From Ga0074130 sp035565355 (lineage in GTDB: Bacteria; Pseudomonadota; Gammaproteobacteria; Burkholderiales; Rhodocyclaceae): 20,797 bases of DNA. Shown piece after piece: positions 1 to 7,499 of this stretch. The first letter of the stretch is position 1. Every line of letters starts with the position of its first letter. The translations under genes and the position numbers were made by a program. Location of the stretch: positions 1 to 20,797 of the forward strand of contig DATMSM010000071.1 of the NCBI GenBank assembly GCA_035565355.1. The letters are read 5' to 3'. The notes under the pieces were generated by a model. It was not told the origin of the DNA. It ran no database searches and worked only from the letters and a program-made list of their open reading frames with translations.

Positions 1-1041
1 GCCGCCGCCTTTGTCGCCGGCGAGATCACCCGCCCGACCGACGAAGAACCCACCACTGCACCGGCTGCCGTGCGCATGCCGACCCCGGCCGAACTCGCCA
101 ACAGCAACGGCGGCCAGGCGCACGCCAGCCCGTCCGTGCGCCAGTTCGCACGTGAACTGGGCGCCGACATCAACCGGATTCCGGGCACCGGTCCCAAGAA
201 CCGCATCACCAAGGAAGACGTCCAGGCCTACGTCAAGGGCGTACTGACCGGTGCTATCGGCAACGCGTCCGCACCGGCCGCTGTTGCAAGTGGTGGTGGC
301 GAGCTCAACCTGCTGCCCTGGCCCAAGGTCGATTTCGCCAAGTTCGGCGATGTGGATGTGCAACCGATGTCGCGCATCAAGAAGATCTCGGGCGCCAATC
401 TGCACCGCAACTGGGTGATGATCCCGCACGTCACGCAGTACGACGAGACCGACGTTACCGATCTCGAAGCTTTCCGCGTCGCCATGAACAAGGACAAGGA
501 AACCGAGAAGCTGGGCGTGCGCTACACCATGCTGGCTTTCGTCATCAAGGCCTGCGTCGCTGCGCTGAAGAAGTATCCGCAGTTCAACACCTCGCTCGAC
601 GGCGACAATCTAGTGTTCAAGAAGTACTACAACATCGGTTTCGCGGCCGACACGCCTAACGGTCTGGTCGTGCCCGTGATCAAGAACGCCGACCAGAAGA
701 GCGTCACCGAGATCGCACAGGAAATGGCCGTGCTGTCGAAGAACGCACGCGACGGCAAGCTGATGCCGGGCGACATGCAGGGCGGCACCTTCTCGATCTC
801 CAGCCTCGGCGGTATCGGTGGCACTTACTTCACGCCGCTGATCAATGCGCCGGAAGTCGCCATTCTCGGCCTCTCCAAGCTGCAGACCAAGCCGCTGTGG
901 GACGGTGAGAAGTTCGTGCCGCGCCAGGTGCTGCCGCTGTCGTTGTCGTATGACCACCGCGTCATTGACGGCGCCGAAGGCACGCGCTTTGTCGATTACA
1001 TCGGCAAGGTACTGTGCGATCTGCGCCGTTCGCTGCTCTAA
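1..1041 (+). CDS. aceF: Dihydrolipoamide acetyltransferase (PDH E2), 3' part
   Basis: This is the C-terminal 346 residues of the E2 component of pyruvate dehydrogenase, which moves the acetyl group from lipoamide to CoA in the cytoplasmic PDH core. The frame is open from base 1, so the start and the lipoyl domain or domains lie upstream of the window. An Ala/Pro/Thr-rich linker (fragment residues 1-35) leads to a peripheral-subunit-binding domain at about 40-78 (ASPSVRQFARELG, then GPKNRITKEDV). The catalytic CAT-type domain fills the rest and ends in the active-site motif DHRVIDG, with His319 and Asp323 of the fragment in the family's HxxxDG pattern. The stop codon is 3 nt before the proteasome-like gene, and the E3 gene follows, so this is the distal half of a PDH operon; aceE would be expected upstream. 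A 2-oxoglutarate dehydrogenase E2 is less likely, because the linker composition and partner genes fit PDH. Confidence 0.95.
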   Translation, partial: AAAFVAGEITRPTDEEPTTAPAAVRMPTPAELANSNGGQAHASPSVRQFARELGADINRIPGTGPKNRITKEDVQAYVKGVLTGAIGNASAPAAVASGGGELNLLPWPKVDFAKFGDVDVQPMSRIKKISGANLHRNWVMIPHVTQYDETDVTDLEAFRVAMNKDKETEKLGVRYTMLAFVIKACVAALKKYPQFNTSLDGDNLVFKKYYNIGFAADTPNGLVVPVIKNADQKSVTEIAQEMAVLSKNARDGKLMPGDMQGGTFSISSLGGIGGTYFTPLINAPEVAILGLSKLQTKPLWDGEKFVPRQVLPLSLSYDHRVIDGAEGTRFVDYIGKVLCDLRRSLL

Positions 1042-1044
1042 ACA

Positions 1045-1617
1045 ATGACCACCATCACTGTCGTACGCAAGAACGGCGAGGTGGCGATTGCCGCCGACGG
1101 TCTCACGACCTTCGGCGACACGCGCCTCAACCGCAGCTACAAGGGCGAGCACGACAAGATTCTCAGCGTCGGCGACTCGTGGATCGGCATCTGCGGCAGC
1201 TCGGCGCATCATCTGGTGTTCGCCAACGTGCTGAGCCTGCTCGAGAATCCGAAGTTCGGCACGCGCATGGAGGTCTACGAGACCTTCCGCCGCCTGCATC
1301 CGCTGCTCAAGGAGCACGCCTACCTCAACCCCAAGGAAGAGGAAGACGACCCCTACGAGTCCTCGCAGATCACCGCGCTGATCGCGAATCCGTCGGGCGT
1401 CTACGGCGTGTATTCGTATCGCGAAGTGTTCGAGTTCGACCGCTTCTGGGGTGTGGGCTCGGGCCGCAACTTTGCGCTCGGCGCCATGTACGCTGCCTAC
1501 GACACCGACATGAGTGCCGCCCAGATCGCCGAAATCGGCGTCAAGGCCGGCATTGAATTCGACACATCCTCGGGTGCACCCATCGTGCTGCACTCCGTCA
1601 CGCTAAAGAAGGACTGA
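1045..1617 (+). CDS. BPH-type proteasome-like Ntn-hydrolase (HslV relative)
   Basis: A 190-residue protein of the proteasome beta / HslV superfamily, best matching the betaproteobacterial proteasome homologue (BPH). After Met removal it would expose Thr1 (sequence starts MTTITVVRKNG, compared with MTTIVSVRRNG in HslV). Precursor residues Thr2 (nucleophile) and Asp18 (in AIAADG) fit the family. Lys38 is a candidate for the catalytic lysine, but its alignment is uncertain. A GSG motif at 138-140 matches the Ser loop of HslV. BPH is known to form a double-ring particle whose physiological role is unclear; no ATPase partner (hslU-like) is visible here. The gene has no Shine-Dalgarno of its own in the 3-nt gap after aceF and ends 1 nt before lpdA, so it is probably transcribed and translated with the PDH genes. 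Ordinary HslV is less likely, because the middle (residues 85-110, acidic stretch KEEEDDPYE) departs from it. Anbu is longer and starts differently. Confidence 0.85.
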   Translation: MTTITVVRKNGEVAIAADGLTTFGDTRLNRSYKGEHDKILSVGDSWIGICGSSAHHLVFANVLSLLENPKFGTRMEVYETFRRLHPLLKEHAYLNPKEEEDDPYESSQITALIANPSGVYGVYSYREVFEFDRFWGVGSGRNFALGAMYAAYDTDMSAAQIAEIGVKAGIEFDTSSGAPIVLHSVTLKKD

Positions 1618-1618
1618 T

Positions 1619-3442
1619 ATGGCCCTCACTGAAGTCAAAGTCCCGGACATCGGCGACTTCAAGGACGTCCCGGTTATTGAGATACTGGTCAAGGTCGGCG
1701 ACACCATCAAGCCGGAAGACGCGCTTGTCACGCTCGAATCCGACAAGGCCACCATGGACGTGCCCTCGCCGGCCGCCGGCGTGGTCAAGGAAATCAAGGT
1801 CAAGCTCGGCGACGCCGTCGGCGAAGGCACAGTGCTGCTGCTGATCGAGGCCGAAGGCGCTGCAGCAGCACCCGCCGCGCCGGCTAAAACAGCGCCCGCG
1901 CCTGCAGCGGCTCCAGCCTCTGCGGCACCTGCCCCTGCGGCACCTGCCCCTGCGCCAGCCAAAGTTGCAGCTCCCGCTCCCGCCGGCAGCTACAGCGGCA
2001 AAGTCGACATCGAAACCGACATGCTGGTGCTCGGCGCCGGCCCCGGCGGCTACTCGGCCGCCTTCCGTGCTGCAGATCTCGGCATGAAGACCGCCATCAT
2101 CGAACGTTACGCCACCCTCGGCGGCGTTTGTTTGAACGTGGGCTGCATTCCGTCCAAGGCCCTGCTGCACGTCACCGCCGTCGTCGATGAGGCCGAACAT
2201 CTCAAGGCGGCTGGCGTGACTTTCGCCGCACCCAAGCTCGATCTCGACGCCCTGCGCACGCACAAGGAGAAGGTGGTCGGCAAGCTGACCACGGGCCTGT
2301 CCGGCATGGCCAAGGCGCGCAAGGTCGAAGTCGTGCGCGGCCTCGGCCAATTCCTCGACGCCAATCACGTCGAAGTCGAGGTCACCACCGGCGACGCTCA
2401 GGACAAGACCGGTGAGAAGAAGGTTGTGCGCTTTCAGCAATGCATCATCGCGGCCGGCAGCCAGGCCATGCACCTACCCTTCCTCGAGCTCAACGATCCG
2501 CGCGTGGTCGATTCGACCGGCGCGCTGGAGCTGCGCCAGGTGCCGAAGAAGATGCTCGTCGTTGGTGGCGGCATCATCGGTCTGGAAATGGCCACTGTCT
2601 ATTCCACCCTCGGCGCCCGTGTCGATGTGGTCGAAATGATGGACGGCCTCATGCAGGGTCCGGACCGCGACCTGGTCAAGGTCTGGGAGAAGCAGAACGC
2701 GCACCGCTTCGACAGCATCATGTTGAAGACCAAGACCGTCTCGGCCGAAGCCAAGAAGGACGGCATCTGGGTCAAGTTCGAAGGCGAAAAGGCGCCGGCC
2801 GAAGCGCAACGCTACGACCTGGTGCTGCAGGCCGCCGGCCGCACGCCGAATGGCAACAAGATCAATGCGGGTAAGGCCGGCGTGGTGGTCACCGACCGCG
2901 GCTTCATCAACGTCGATACGCAGATGCGCACCAATATGCCCAACATCTTCGCCATCGGCGACATCGTCGGCCAGCCCATGCTGGCGCACAAGGCCGTGCA
3001 TGAGGGCCACGTCGCCGCCGAAGCCGCCGCCGGTCAGAAGGCGCATTTCGATGCTTCCGTGATCCCCAGCGTCGCCTACACCCATCCCGAAGTGGCCTGG
3101 GTCGGCGTCGGCGAGGACGAGGCCAAGAAAGCAGGCCGCAAGATCGAGACCGCCAAGTTTCCGTGGGCAGCCTCGGGTCGCGCCATCGCCAACGGCGCCG
3201 AATACGGCTTCACCAAGCTCGTGTTCGATGCCGAAACGCACCGCATTATCGGCGGCAGCATCGTCGGCCCCTCGGCCGGCGACATGATCGGCGAGATCTG
3301 CCTGGCGATCGAGATGGGCGCCGACGCCATCGACATCGGCAAGACCATCCATCCGCACCCGACCCTGGGCGAAACCATCGGCCTGGCCGCTGAAGTGGCG
3401 CACGGTTCGTGTACGGACCTGCCGCCGCAAAGGAAGAAATAA
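1619..3442 (+). CDS. lpdA: Dihydrolipoamide dehydrogenase with N-terminal lipoyl domain (PDH E3)
   Basis: A 607-residue FAD flavoprotein that reoxidises dihydrolipoamide with NAD+ in the pyruvate dehydrogenase complex. Residues 1-80 are a lipoyl domain with the modification site ESDKATMD (Lys43). Residues 80-125 are an Ala/Pro linker of the type found in E2 proteins. The E3 body starts with the FAD loop GAGPGG (139-144), followed by the redox disulfide CLNVGC (Cys171 and Cys176). The NAD-binding GGGIIGLE lies near residue 320, and the C-terminal dimer domain holds HPTLGE with the His580/Glu585 dyad. A plain E3 is about 475 residues, so the extra length is the lipoyl arm and linker. Such fusions are known for PDH-linked E3s of Neisseria and Ralstonia. 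An AAGGA Shine-Dalgarno lies inside the end of the upstream BPH gene, supporting coupling. The operon ends at the terminator just downstream. Confidence 0.96.
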   Translation: MALTEVKVPDIGDFKDVPVIEILVKVGDTIKPEDALVTLESDKATMDVPSPAAGVVKEIKVKLGDAVGEGTVLLLIEAEGAAAAPAAPAKTAPAPAAAPASAAPAPAAPAPAPAKVAAPAPAGSYSGKVDIETDMLVLGAGPGGYSAAFRAADLGMKTAIIERYATLGGVCLNVGCIPSKALLHVTAVVDEAEHLKAAGVTFAAPKLDLDALRTHKEKVVGKLTTGLSGMAKARKVEVVRGLGQFLDANHVEVEVTTGDAQDKTGEKKVVRFQQCIIAAGSQAMHLPFLELNDPRVVDSTGALELRQVPKKMLVVGGGIIGLEMATVYSTLGARVDVVEMMDGLMQGPDRDLVKVWEKQNAHRFDSIMLKTKTVSAEAKKDGIWVKFEGEKAPAEAQRYDLVLQAAGRTPNGNKINAGKAGVVVTDRGFINVDTQMRTNMPNIFAIGDIVGQPMLAHKAVHEGHVAAEAAAGQKAHFDASVIPSVAYTHPEVAWVGVGEDEAKKAGRKIETAKFPWAASGRAIANGAEYGFTKLVFDAETHRIIGGSIVGPSAGDMIGEICLAIEMGADAIDIGKTIHPHPTLGETIGLAAEVAHGSCTDLPPQRKK

Positions 3443-3461
3443 GCAATTTTTTTGCCTCTCA

Positions 3462-3490
3462 CGGGCCGGCTTCAGCCGGCCCGTTTTACT
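3462..3490 (+). terminator. Intrinsic terminator of the PDH operon
   Basis: A 9-bp perfect GC-rich stem (CGGGCCGGC at 3462-3470, GCCGGCCCG at 3475-3483) with a TTCA loop is followed by TTTTACTTTTA. It lies 19 nt after the lpdA stop and faces the right way. Confidence 0.85.
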
Positions 3491-3511
3491 TTTACGGCAA
3501 GCTTTCTGCGC

Positions 3512-3517
3512 GATAAT
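3512..3517 (+). promoter_or_regulatory. Possible -10 element directly before the PilZ-like gene
   Basis: GATAAT matches the sigma-70 -10 hexamer at five of six positions. A transcript starting 7 nt after it would begin at or very near the ATG at 3524. No convincing -35 is visible. The AGG next to the ATG is too close to act as a normal Shine-Dalgarno. Confidence 0.35.
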
Positions 3518-3523
3518 ACGAGG

Positions 3524-5215
3524 ATGCTCAACAAGCTCACCAGCCTGCTACAGGGGGAAAAGTCGGACCATCCACTGGGTTCGATCCAGAATCTCGACCG
3601 TACGCTGAGCGAAATTCCGCTGACCGACGCGAGCCGCACCCTGCTCGATGTCGCCGCGCTGCTTGAGGACCCCGAGCGCTACGCTGGCGAGATCACGCCG
3701 GCTGCGCTACGCCAGGCCGTGCTCCACATTGACCAGTTCGCGCGAGACGCCTACGGCGACCTGCTGCTGGCCTACCTGCTGCCGGGTACGCGCTGGCATG
3801 CCTCGGAAGTGGCCTGGTCCACGCTGGAACGCCATAACCTGCTGTTGTTCAAAGCCTATTTCCATTGCCTGAGCGTGGCGCTGCAGGGGCAGGAAGACCT
3901 GAGCCGCGCCAAGATGCAGTTGGCACTCTGTTCCTCGCGCGCCATGCAGGCCTGGGTAGAAAGAAAGAAGCTTCTGCATTTCCGCTATCGCCCACCAGAC
4001 CTCGAATGGTGGCTGGAGGCTCACAAGCTGGTCGGCCTGGCCAGCCAACACAATGTCATCTCGCTGGTGCAGGCAAGCTATGCGGACGACCCGCAGTTGC
4101 GCAGCACCATCCACGCCTATCTGGTGGGGCTGTACCTGGAAATCGCGCCGCTGTCGAATCTGGTGGCCGTGCAGACCGAGGTATTGCATCGCTGGCTGCA
4201 GCAGAGCGCGTCTACCTTCGAGTTCGCAGAAGCCCCTAACGCCGGCACCACGCACTTCATCAGCCTGCATAACCCGGGCAACCCCACCCGCTACAACCCG
4301 GGCGTGATCCACAGCCCGGCCATGCGCTACTGCTCAACCCAGCGCCTGCGGGCGCCGCTGCTGCAGTTTGCGCATCACTTGCGCACGCAGAACACGCCGG
4401 AATGGCTGCGCCCGCTGATGAGCCAGAAGACCGCCATCGACAAGCTGATGCAGACGCTGATGCGCCACTGGACCGATCAGCCGCCTGAACGCAGCAGCCC
4501 GCGCCACAGCGACAGCGCGCCGATGCGCGTGGTGCATGGCTTCTCTCTGGCACGCCGCATGGTCGCCTGCTCGGCCTTTGCCAAGAAGGGCCGCTCCCTG
4601 AATTATCGCGGTACCGACATGGCCAACCAGTTCAACGAACTGCGCTTCGGCCGCAGCGGACAGCCAGCGCGCACCTTCGAAGACGAAGTGCCGACCGACC
4701 CCATGGAAACCCTGCTCAAGCTGGAAACCTCCGGCGACAAGCAGATGATGGAGGACTGGCTGATGGTGGACAGCAGCGGCACCGGCATCGGCGCCGTCAT
4801 GCCGGGCTTGCGCAGCCGCAACCGTATCGGCGAACTGATCGGCTTCCGTATTGACGGCACGCTGGACTGGCGCCTCGGCATCCTCCGCCGCATCGGCCGT
4901 GACGCACAGAAGCGCGTCAGCATGGGCATAGAGACGCTGCCCTATCCTTCCCTTTCCGCCCAGGTCAAGGCTCACAACGTCGAACTCACAGTCTGGAGCG
5001 AAGCCAGCGAGGGTGGTAACGGCTATGTGGACGCAATGCTGATTGAGGCGGCAGGCGATACTCTGCTGCTGATGCCTGGCTTGTTCGTGGCCGAGCTGTC
5101 GGTCAGCCTGCTCGTAGAAGGCAAGCGCAGCGACATCATCCTTACCGAAAAACTGGATTTCGGCAGCGACTGGGAGCGCGTGCGCTTCCGCCCGGCCGAG
5201 CCGACACCTGAATAG
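3524..5215 (+). CDS. Conserved-looking protein of unknown function, possible PilZ-like C-terminus
   Basis: A 563-residue soluble protein that I do not firmly recognise. The first two thirds look helical, with many Leu-rich amphipathic stretches and no signal peptide or membrane segment. The last part (about 410-560) looks like beta strands. It contains D416-S-S-G-T-G, which fits the (D/N)xSxxG signature of PilZ c-di-GMP-binding domains, then a strand-rich run around RIGELIGFRIDG and DWRLGILRRIG. The partner RxxxR motif of PilZ is not visible just upstream, so binding is uncertain. The same general design (helical N-part plus divergent PilZ-like end) occurs in uncharacterised proteobacterial proteins of similar length. 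I chose the ATG at 3524 because the in-frame start at 3452 lies across the terminator, and the protein from 3524 begins naturally (MLNKLTSLLQ). It precedes rpiA by 10 nt, so the two are probably co-transcribed. The function is open; a c-di-GMP effector is only an inference. Confidence 0.8.
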   Translation: MLNKLTSLLQGEKSDHPLGSIQNLDRTLSEIPLTDASRTLLDVAALLEDPERYAGEITPAALRQAVLHIDQFARDAYGDLLLAYLLPGTRWHASEVAWSTLERHNLLLFKAYFHCLSVALQGQEDLSRAKMQLALCSSRAMQAWVERKKLLHFRYRPPDLEWWLEAHKLVGLASQHNVISLVQASYADDPQLRSTIHAYLVGLYLEIAPLSNLVAVQTEVLHRWLQQSASTFEFAEAPNAGTTHFISLHNPGNPTRYNPGVIHSPAMRYCSTQRLRAPLLQFAHHLRTQNTPEWLRPLMSQKTAIDKLMQTLMRHWTDQPPERSSPRHSDSAPMRVVHGFSLARRMVACSAFAKKGRSLNYRGTDMANQFNELRFGRSGQPARTFEDEVPTDPMETLLKLETSGDKQMMEDWLMVDSSGTGIGAVMPGLRSRNRIGELIGFRIDGTLDWRLGILRRIGRDAQKRVSMGIETLPYPSLSAQVKAHNVELTVWSEASEGGNGYVDAMLIEAAGDTLLLMPGLFVAELSVSLLVEGKRSDIILTEKLDFGSDWERVRFRPAEPTPE

Positions 5216-5225
5216 ACACCCCATC

Positions 5226-5897
5226 ATGACCCAGGACGAACTCAAGCAGGCCGTTGCTCAAGCAGCGGCCGACTATGTTGCAGCGCACGCACCCACCGGC
5301 GCCACCATCGGCGTGGGCACCGGCTCCACCGCCAACTTCTTCATCGACGCCCTGGCGGCGATCAAGGATCGGGTGGGCGCCACGGTGGCCAGCTCCGAAG
5401 CGACCAAGCAGCGCCTGGAGAAGCACGGTTTCAAGGTACTGGACCTGAACGAAGTGAGCAGCATGCCCATTTACGTCGACGGCGCCGATGAAATCGACCC
5501 CGGCTACGCCATGATCAAGGGCGGCGGCGGCGCATTGACGCGCGAAAAGATCGTCGCGGCGGTCGCCGACACCTTCGTCTGCATCTGCGATGCCAGCAAG
5601 CAGGTGGCCACCCTGGGCAAGTTTCCGCTACCGGTGGAAGTCATCCCCATGGCCCAGGCCCAGGTCGCCAGGGCACTCAAGCAACTCGGTGGCGAGGTCA
5701 AGCTGCGGGCCGGTTTTACGACCGACAACGGCAATATCATTCTCGACGTACACGGGCTGAACATCAGCGACCCGGTCGGCCTGGAAAGCCAGCTCAACCA
5801 GATTACCGGCGTCGTCACCAATGGCCTGTTCGCGCGCCGCGGCGCCGATGTCCTGTTGCTGGGCACGCCGGACGGCGTCAAGACGCTGCGCCGCTGA
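5226..5897 (+). CDS. rpiA: Ribose-5-phosphate isomerase A
   Basis: A 223-residue enzyme that interconverts ribose 5-phosphate and ribulose 5-phosphate in the non-oxidative pentose phosphate pathway (cytoplasm). The phosphate-binding GTGSTA (31-36), DGADEID (85-91) and KGGGGALTREK (98-108) are all present. By alignment with E. coli RpiA, Asp85, Asp88, Lys98 and Glu107 correspond to the catalytic Asp81, Asp84, Lys94 and Glu103. The length is normal for the family (about 220). It starts 10 nt after the PilZ-like gene without a strong Shine-Dalgarno, so it probably relies on read-through or coupling. phoU follows after 85 bases on the same strand. Confidence 0.97.
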   Translation: MTQDELKQAVAQAAADYVAAHAPTGATIGVGTGSTANFFIDALAAIKDRVGATVASSEATKQRLEKHGFKVLDLNEVSSMPIYVDGADEIDPGYAMIKGGGGALTREKIVAAVADTFVCICDASKQVATLGKFPLPVEVIPMAQAQVARALKQLGGEVKLRAGFTTDNGNIILDVHGLNISDPVGLESQLNQITGVVTNGLFARRGADVLLLGTPDGVKTLRR

Positions 5898-5982
5898 TCA
5901 GGCTGGCTCGCAGGGCTGCAACAATTCCGTCATAATCCATTGGTAACATTCCCGGTCCGAGGAACTTTGCCATGAGCCCCCC

Positions 5983-6681
5983 ATGAACGAACACATTGCC
6001 AAGCAGTTCGACGCCGATCTGGAAAACATCCGCAACCGCGTATTGCAGATGGGCGGCCTGGTCGAACAGCTGATCGTCATGGCCGCCGAGGGTCTCGCCA
6101 ACGGCGATATGCTGCTGGTCGACGAAGCCATCGCCACTGATGAACGCGTCAATCGTCACGAAGTCGAGCTCGACGAGGCCTGTGCCCAGATCATCGCGCG
6201 CCGCCAACCCACGGCCAGCGATCTGCGTCTGGTCGTTACCGTGATCAAGATCATCACCGATCTGGAACGCATCGGTGACGAGGCCAAGAAGATCGCCAAA
6301 CGCGCCAAGCAGATACACGGCACGGATTTCCATTTGGCACCCGCCATCGATTTCCGTCATGTCTCCGGCATCGTCGTGAGCATGCTGCGTCAGGCGCTCG
6401 ACGCCTTCGCCCGCCTCGACGTCGCCGCTGCAGGTAATGTGGTGCGCACCGACCAGGAGGTCGACCTCGAATTCAAGTCGGCCATGCGCCAACTGATCAC
6501 CTACATGATGGAAGACCCGCGCACCATCTCGCGCTCGCTCGATATGGTCTTCATTGCCAAGGCCATCGAACGCATCGGCGACCACTCCAAGAATATCGCC
6601 GAATACGTCATCTATATGGTCAAGGGCCGCGACGTCCGCCACATCGGCCTCGCGGAGATTGAACGCGAGATCGCTAGCTAA
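5983..6681 (+). CDS. phoU: Phosphate transport/regulation protein PhoU
   Basis: A 232-residue, all-helical cytoplasmic protein of the PhoU family, which tunes PhoR/PhoB signalling and Pst phosphate uptake. It has the two related three-helix repeats of the family. The metal-binding type motifs are seen in DLERIGDEAKKIAK (about residues 90-105) and IERIGDHSKNIAEY (near the C-terminus). The length is typical. The start MNEHIAKQFD is the usual PhoU beginning. Neither pst nor phoBR genes are in the window: its neighbours are rpiA and a hairpin-rich spacer, so this copy is separate from pst here. Only a half match to a Pho box (CCGTCATAAT at 5927-5936) is visible upstream, too little to claim PhoB control. 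Confidence 0.95.
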   Translation: MNEHIAKQFDADLENIRNRVLQMGGLVEQLIVMAAEGLANGDMLLVDEAIATDERVNRHEVELDEACAQIIARRQPTASDLRLVVTVIKIITDLERIGDEAKKIAKRAKQIHGTDFHLAPAIDFRHVSGIVVSMLRQALDAFARLDVAAAGNVVRTDQEVDLEFKSAMRQLITYMMEDPRTISRSLDMVFIAKAIERIGDHSKNIAEYVIYMVKGRDVRHIGLAEIEREIAS

Positions 6682-6877
6682 CCCCCCAACCCCCTTCCCG
6701 AGGAAGGGGTGACTTTGGTTCGCGGGTGTTACCCGCTCCCAATTTAAGGGCAGCTTCGATTTTACGTATATGCGGCTTGCGCCTCTGGCGCGGGCCGCTT
6801 TTGCTTGGGACGGCCCGGCGCAAAAGCTGCGCTGCAGCCGCTCTCCGTAGCCCCCCCAAAAACCGTAGTAGCGGCCT
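6682..6877. other. Hairpin-rich spacer between phoU and the transglycosylase gene
   Basis: This 196-base convergent spacer has no credible gene. It holds an 8-bp perfect hairpin (CCCCTTCC at 6691-6698, GGAAGGGG at 6702-6709), GCGGGT/ACCCGC (6722-6736), GCGCC/GGCGC (6779-6791) and CGGGCC/GGCCCG around 6791-6817. None is followed by a good T run, so which one ends phoU or the opposite gene cannot be decided. C-rich CCCCAACCCCC next to the first hairpin resembles dispersed intergenic repeats of proteobacteria. Confidence 0.5.
6691..6709. terminator. Hairpin after phoU, terminator-like
   Basis: A perfect 8-bp stem with a 3-nt CGA loop begins 10 nt after the phoU stop. The following TGACTTTGGTT is a poor T tract, so this may be a repeat or an RNA-stability hairpin rather than a terminator. 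Confidence 0.45.
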
Positions 6878-7498
6878 TTATTGTTTGTACGAGGCCCGTT
6901 GCACCACGGGCCAGGCCCAGTTTTTTTCCCAGGCCCCGCGCACCATATTCGGATATTCAGGCTTGCCCAGGCTGCCGTTGTAACGGCCGAGGGCGCGATA
7001 GAGATCGCCCTTCTCGATGTCGAGGTAGTGGCGCAGGATGGTGCAGCCGAAGCGCAGGTTGGTACGCATATGGAAGAGATTGCTCTCCGATGTGCCGATC
7101 AGCTTGACCCAGAAGGGCATCACCTGCATATAGCCGCGCGCACCGGCACTGGATACGGCGTACTTTTTGAATCCGCTCTCGACTTGAATCAAGCCGAGCA
7201 CCAGCTGCGGGTCGAGGCCGGCGCGACGCGCCTCGTAATAGACGGTCTTGAGGAAGTCGATGCGCTGCTGCGGATCGGGCATGCGCTTGTAGAGGCGCTC
7301 CGACATAGTCGCCAGCCAGTTCACTTTTTCGATGATGCTAGGGAACTCCGGCTCCGGCGAAGCCTGGTCGGCAATCGCCGCGTGCAGGGCCGCCTGCACG
7401 CTGGCAGCCAGCGCCTCTTCCCGCTGCGCACCGGCATAGGCCGGCGCGCTTGCCAGCGCACTCAGCGCCAAGGAGAGAAGGAGCGCCTTCAGCGGCAT
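6878..7498 (-). CDS. Secreted lytic transglycosylase (SLT domain)
   Basis: A 206-residue periplasmic murein hydrolase that cleaves the MurNAc-GlcNAc bond of peptidoglycan. A signal peptide (MPLKALLLSLALSALASAPAYA, probably cut after AYA at residue 22) is followed by a short helical region and an SLT/goose-lysozyme-like domain from about residue 80. The catalytic Glu is Glu108 in the GLIQVESGF motif. AVSSAGARGYMQVMP and GRYNGS are the other conserved SLT blocks. Only one domain is present, shorter than Slt70 or MltC, so I give no gene symbol. The ATG at 7498 is chosen because it starts the signal peptide. The frame is open upstream, but that part overlaps proS. The start is separated from the proS stop by one base (TGA-C-ATG), so translation is probably coupled to proS. 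Confidence 0.9.
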   Translation of the reverse strand: MPLKALLLSLALSALASAPAYAGAQREEALAASVQAALHAAIADQASPEPEFPSIIEKVNWLATMSERLYKRMPDPQQRIDFLKTVYYEARRAGLDPQLVLGLIQVESGFKKYAVSSAGARGYMQVMPFWVKLIGTSESNLFHMRTNLRFGCTILRHYLDIEKGDLYRALGRYNGSLGKPEYPNMVRGAWEKNWAWPVVQRASYKQ

Positions 7499-7499
7499 G

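Noticed and set aside
610..1593. A 327-codon open frame on the minus strand under aceF and the BPH gene
   Set aside because: It is a mirror frame of two well-supported genes in GC-rich DNA, with a His/Arg/Asp-rich composition typical of such shadows.
1045..1617. Assignment of the proteasome-like gene as hslV
   Set aside because: No hslU is adjacent, and the middle and C-terminal parts differ from HslV. The BPH family fits better.
1858..1990. A repetitive GCN/CCN run in lpdA as a possible repeat element
   Set aside because: It codes for the Ala/Pro linker between the lipoyl and E3 domains and is explained by protein function.
3452..3523. A longer start for the PilZ-like protein at 3452
   Set aside because: The extra 24 codons would cover the PDH terminator hairpin and do not look like protein.
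5927..5936. A Pho-box-like CCGTCATAAT upstream of phoU
   Set aside because: Only one half-site is present. A Pho box needs two direct heptamers, and the second does not match.
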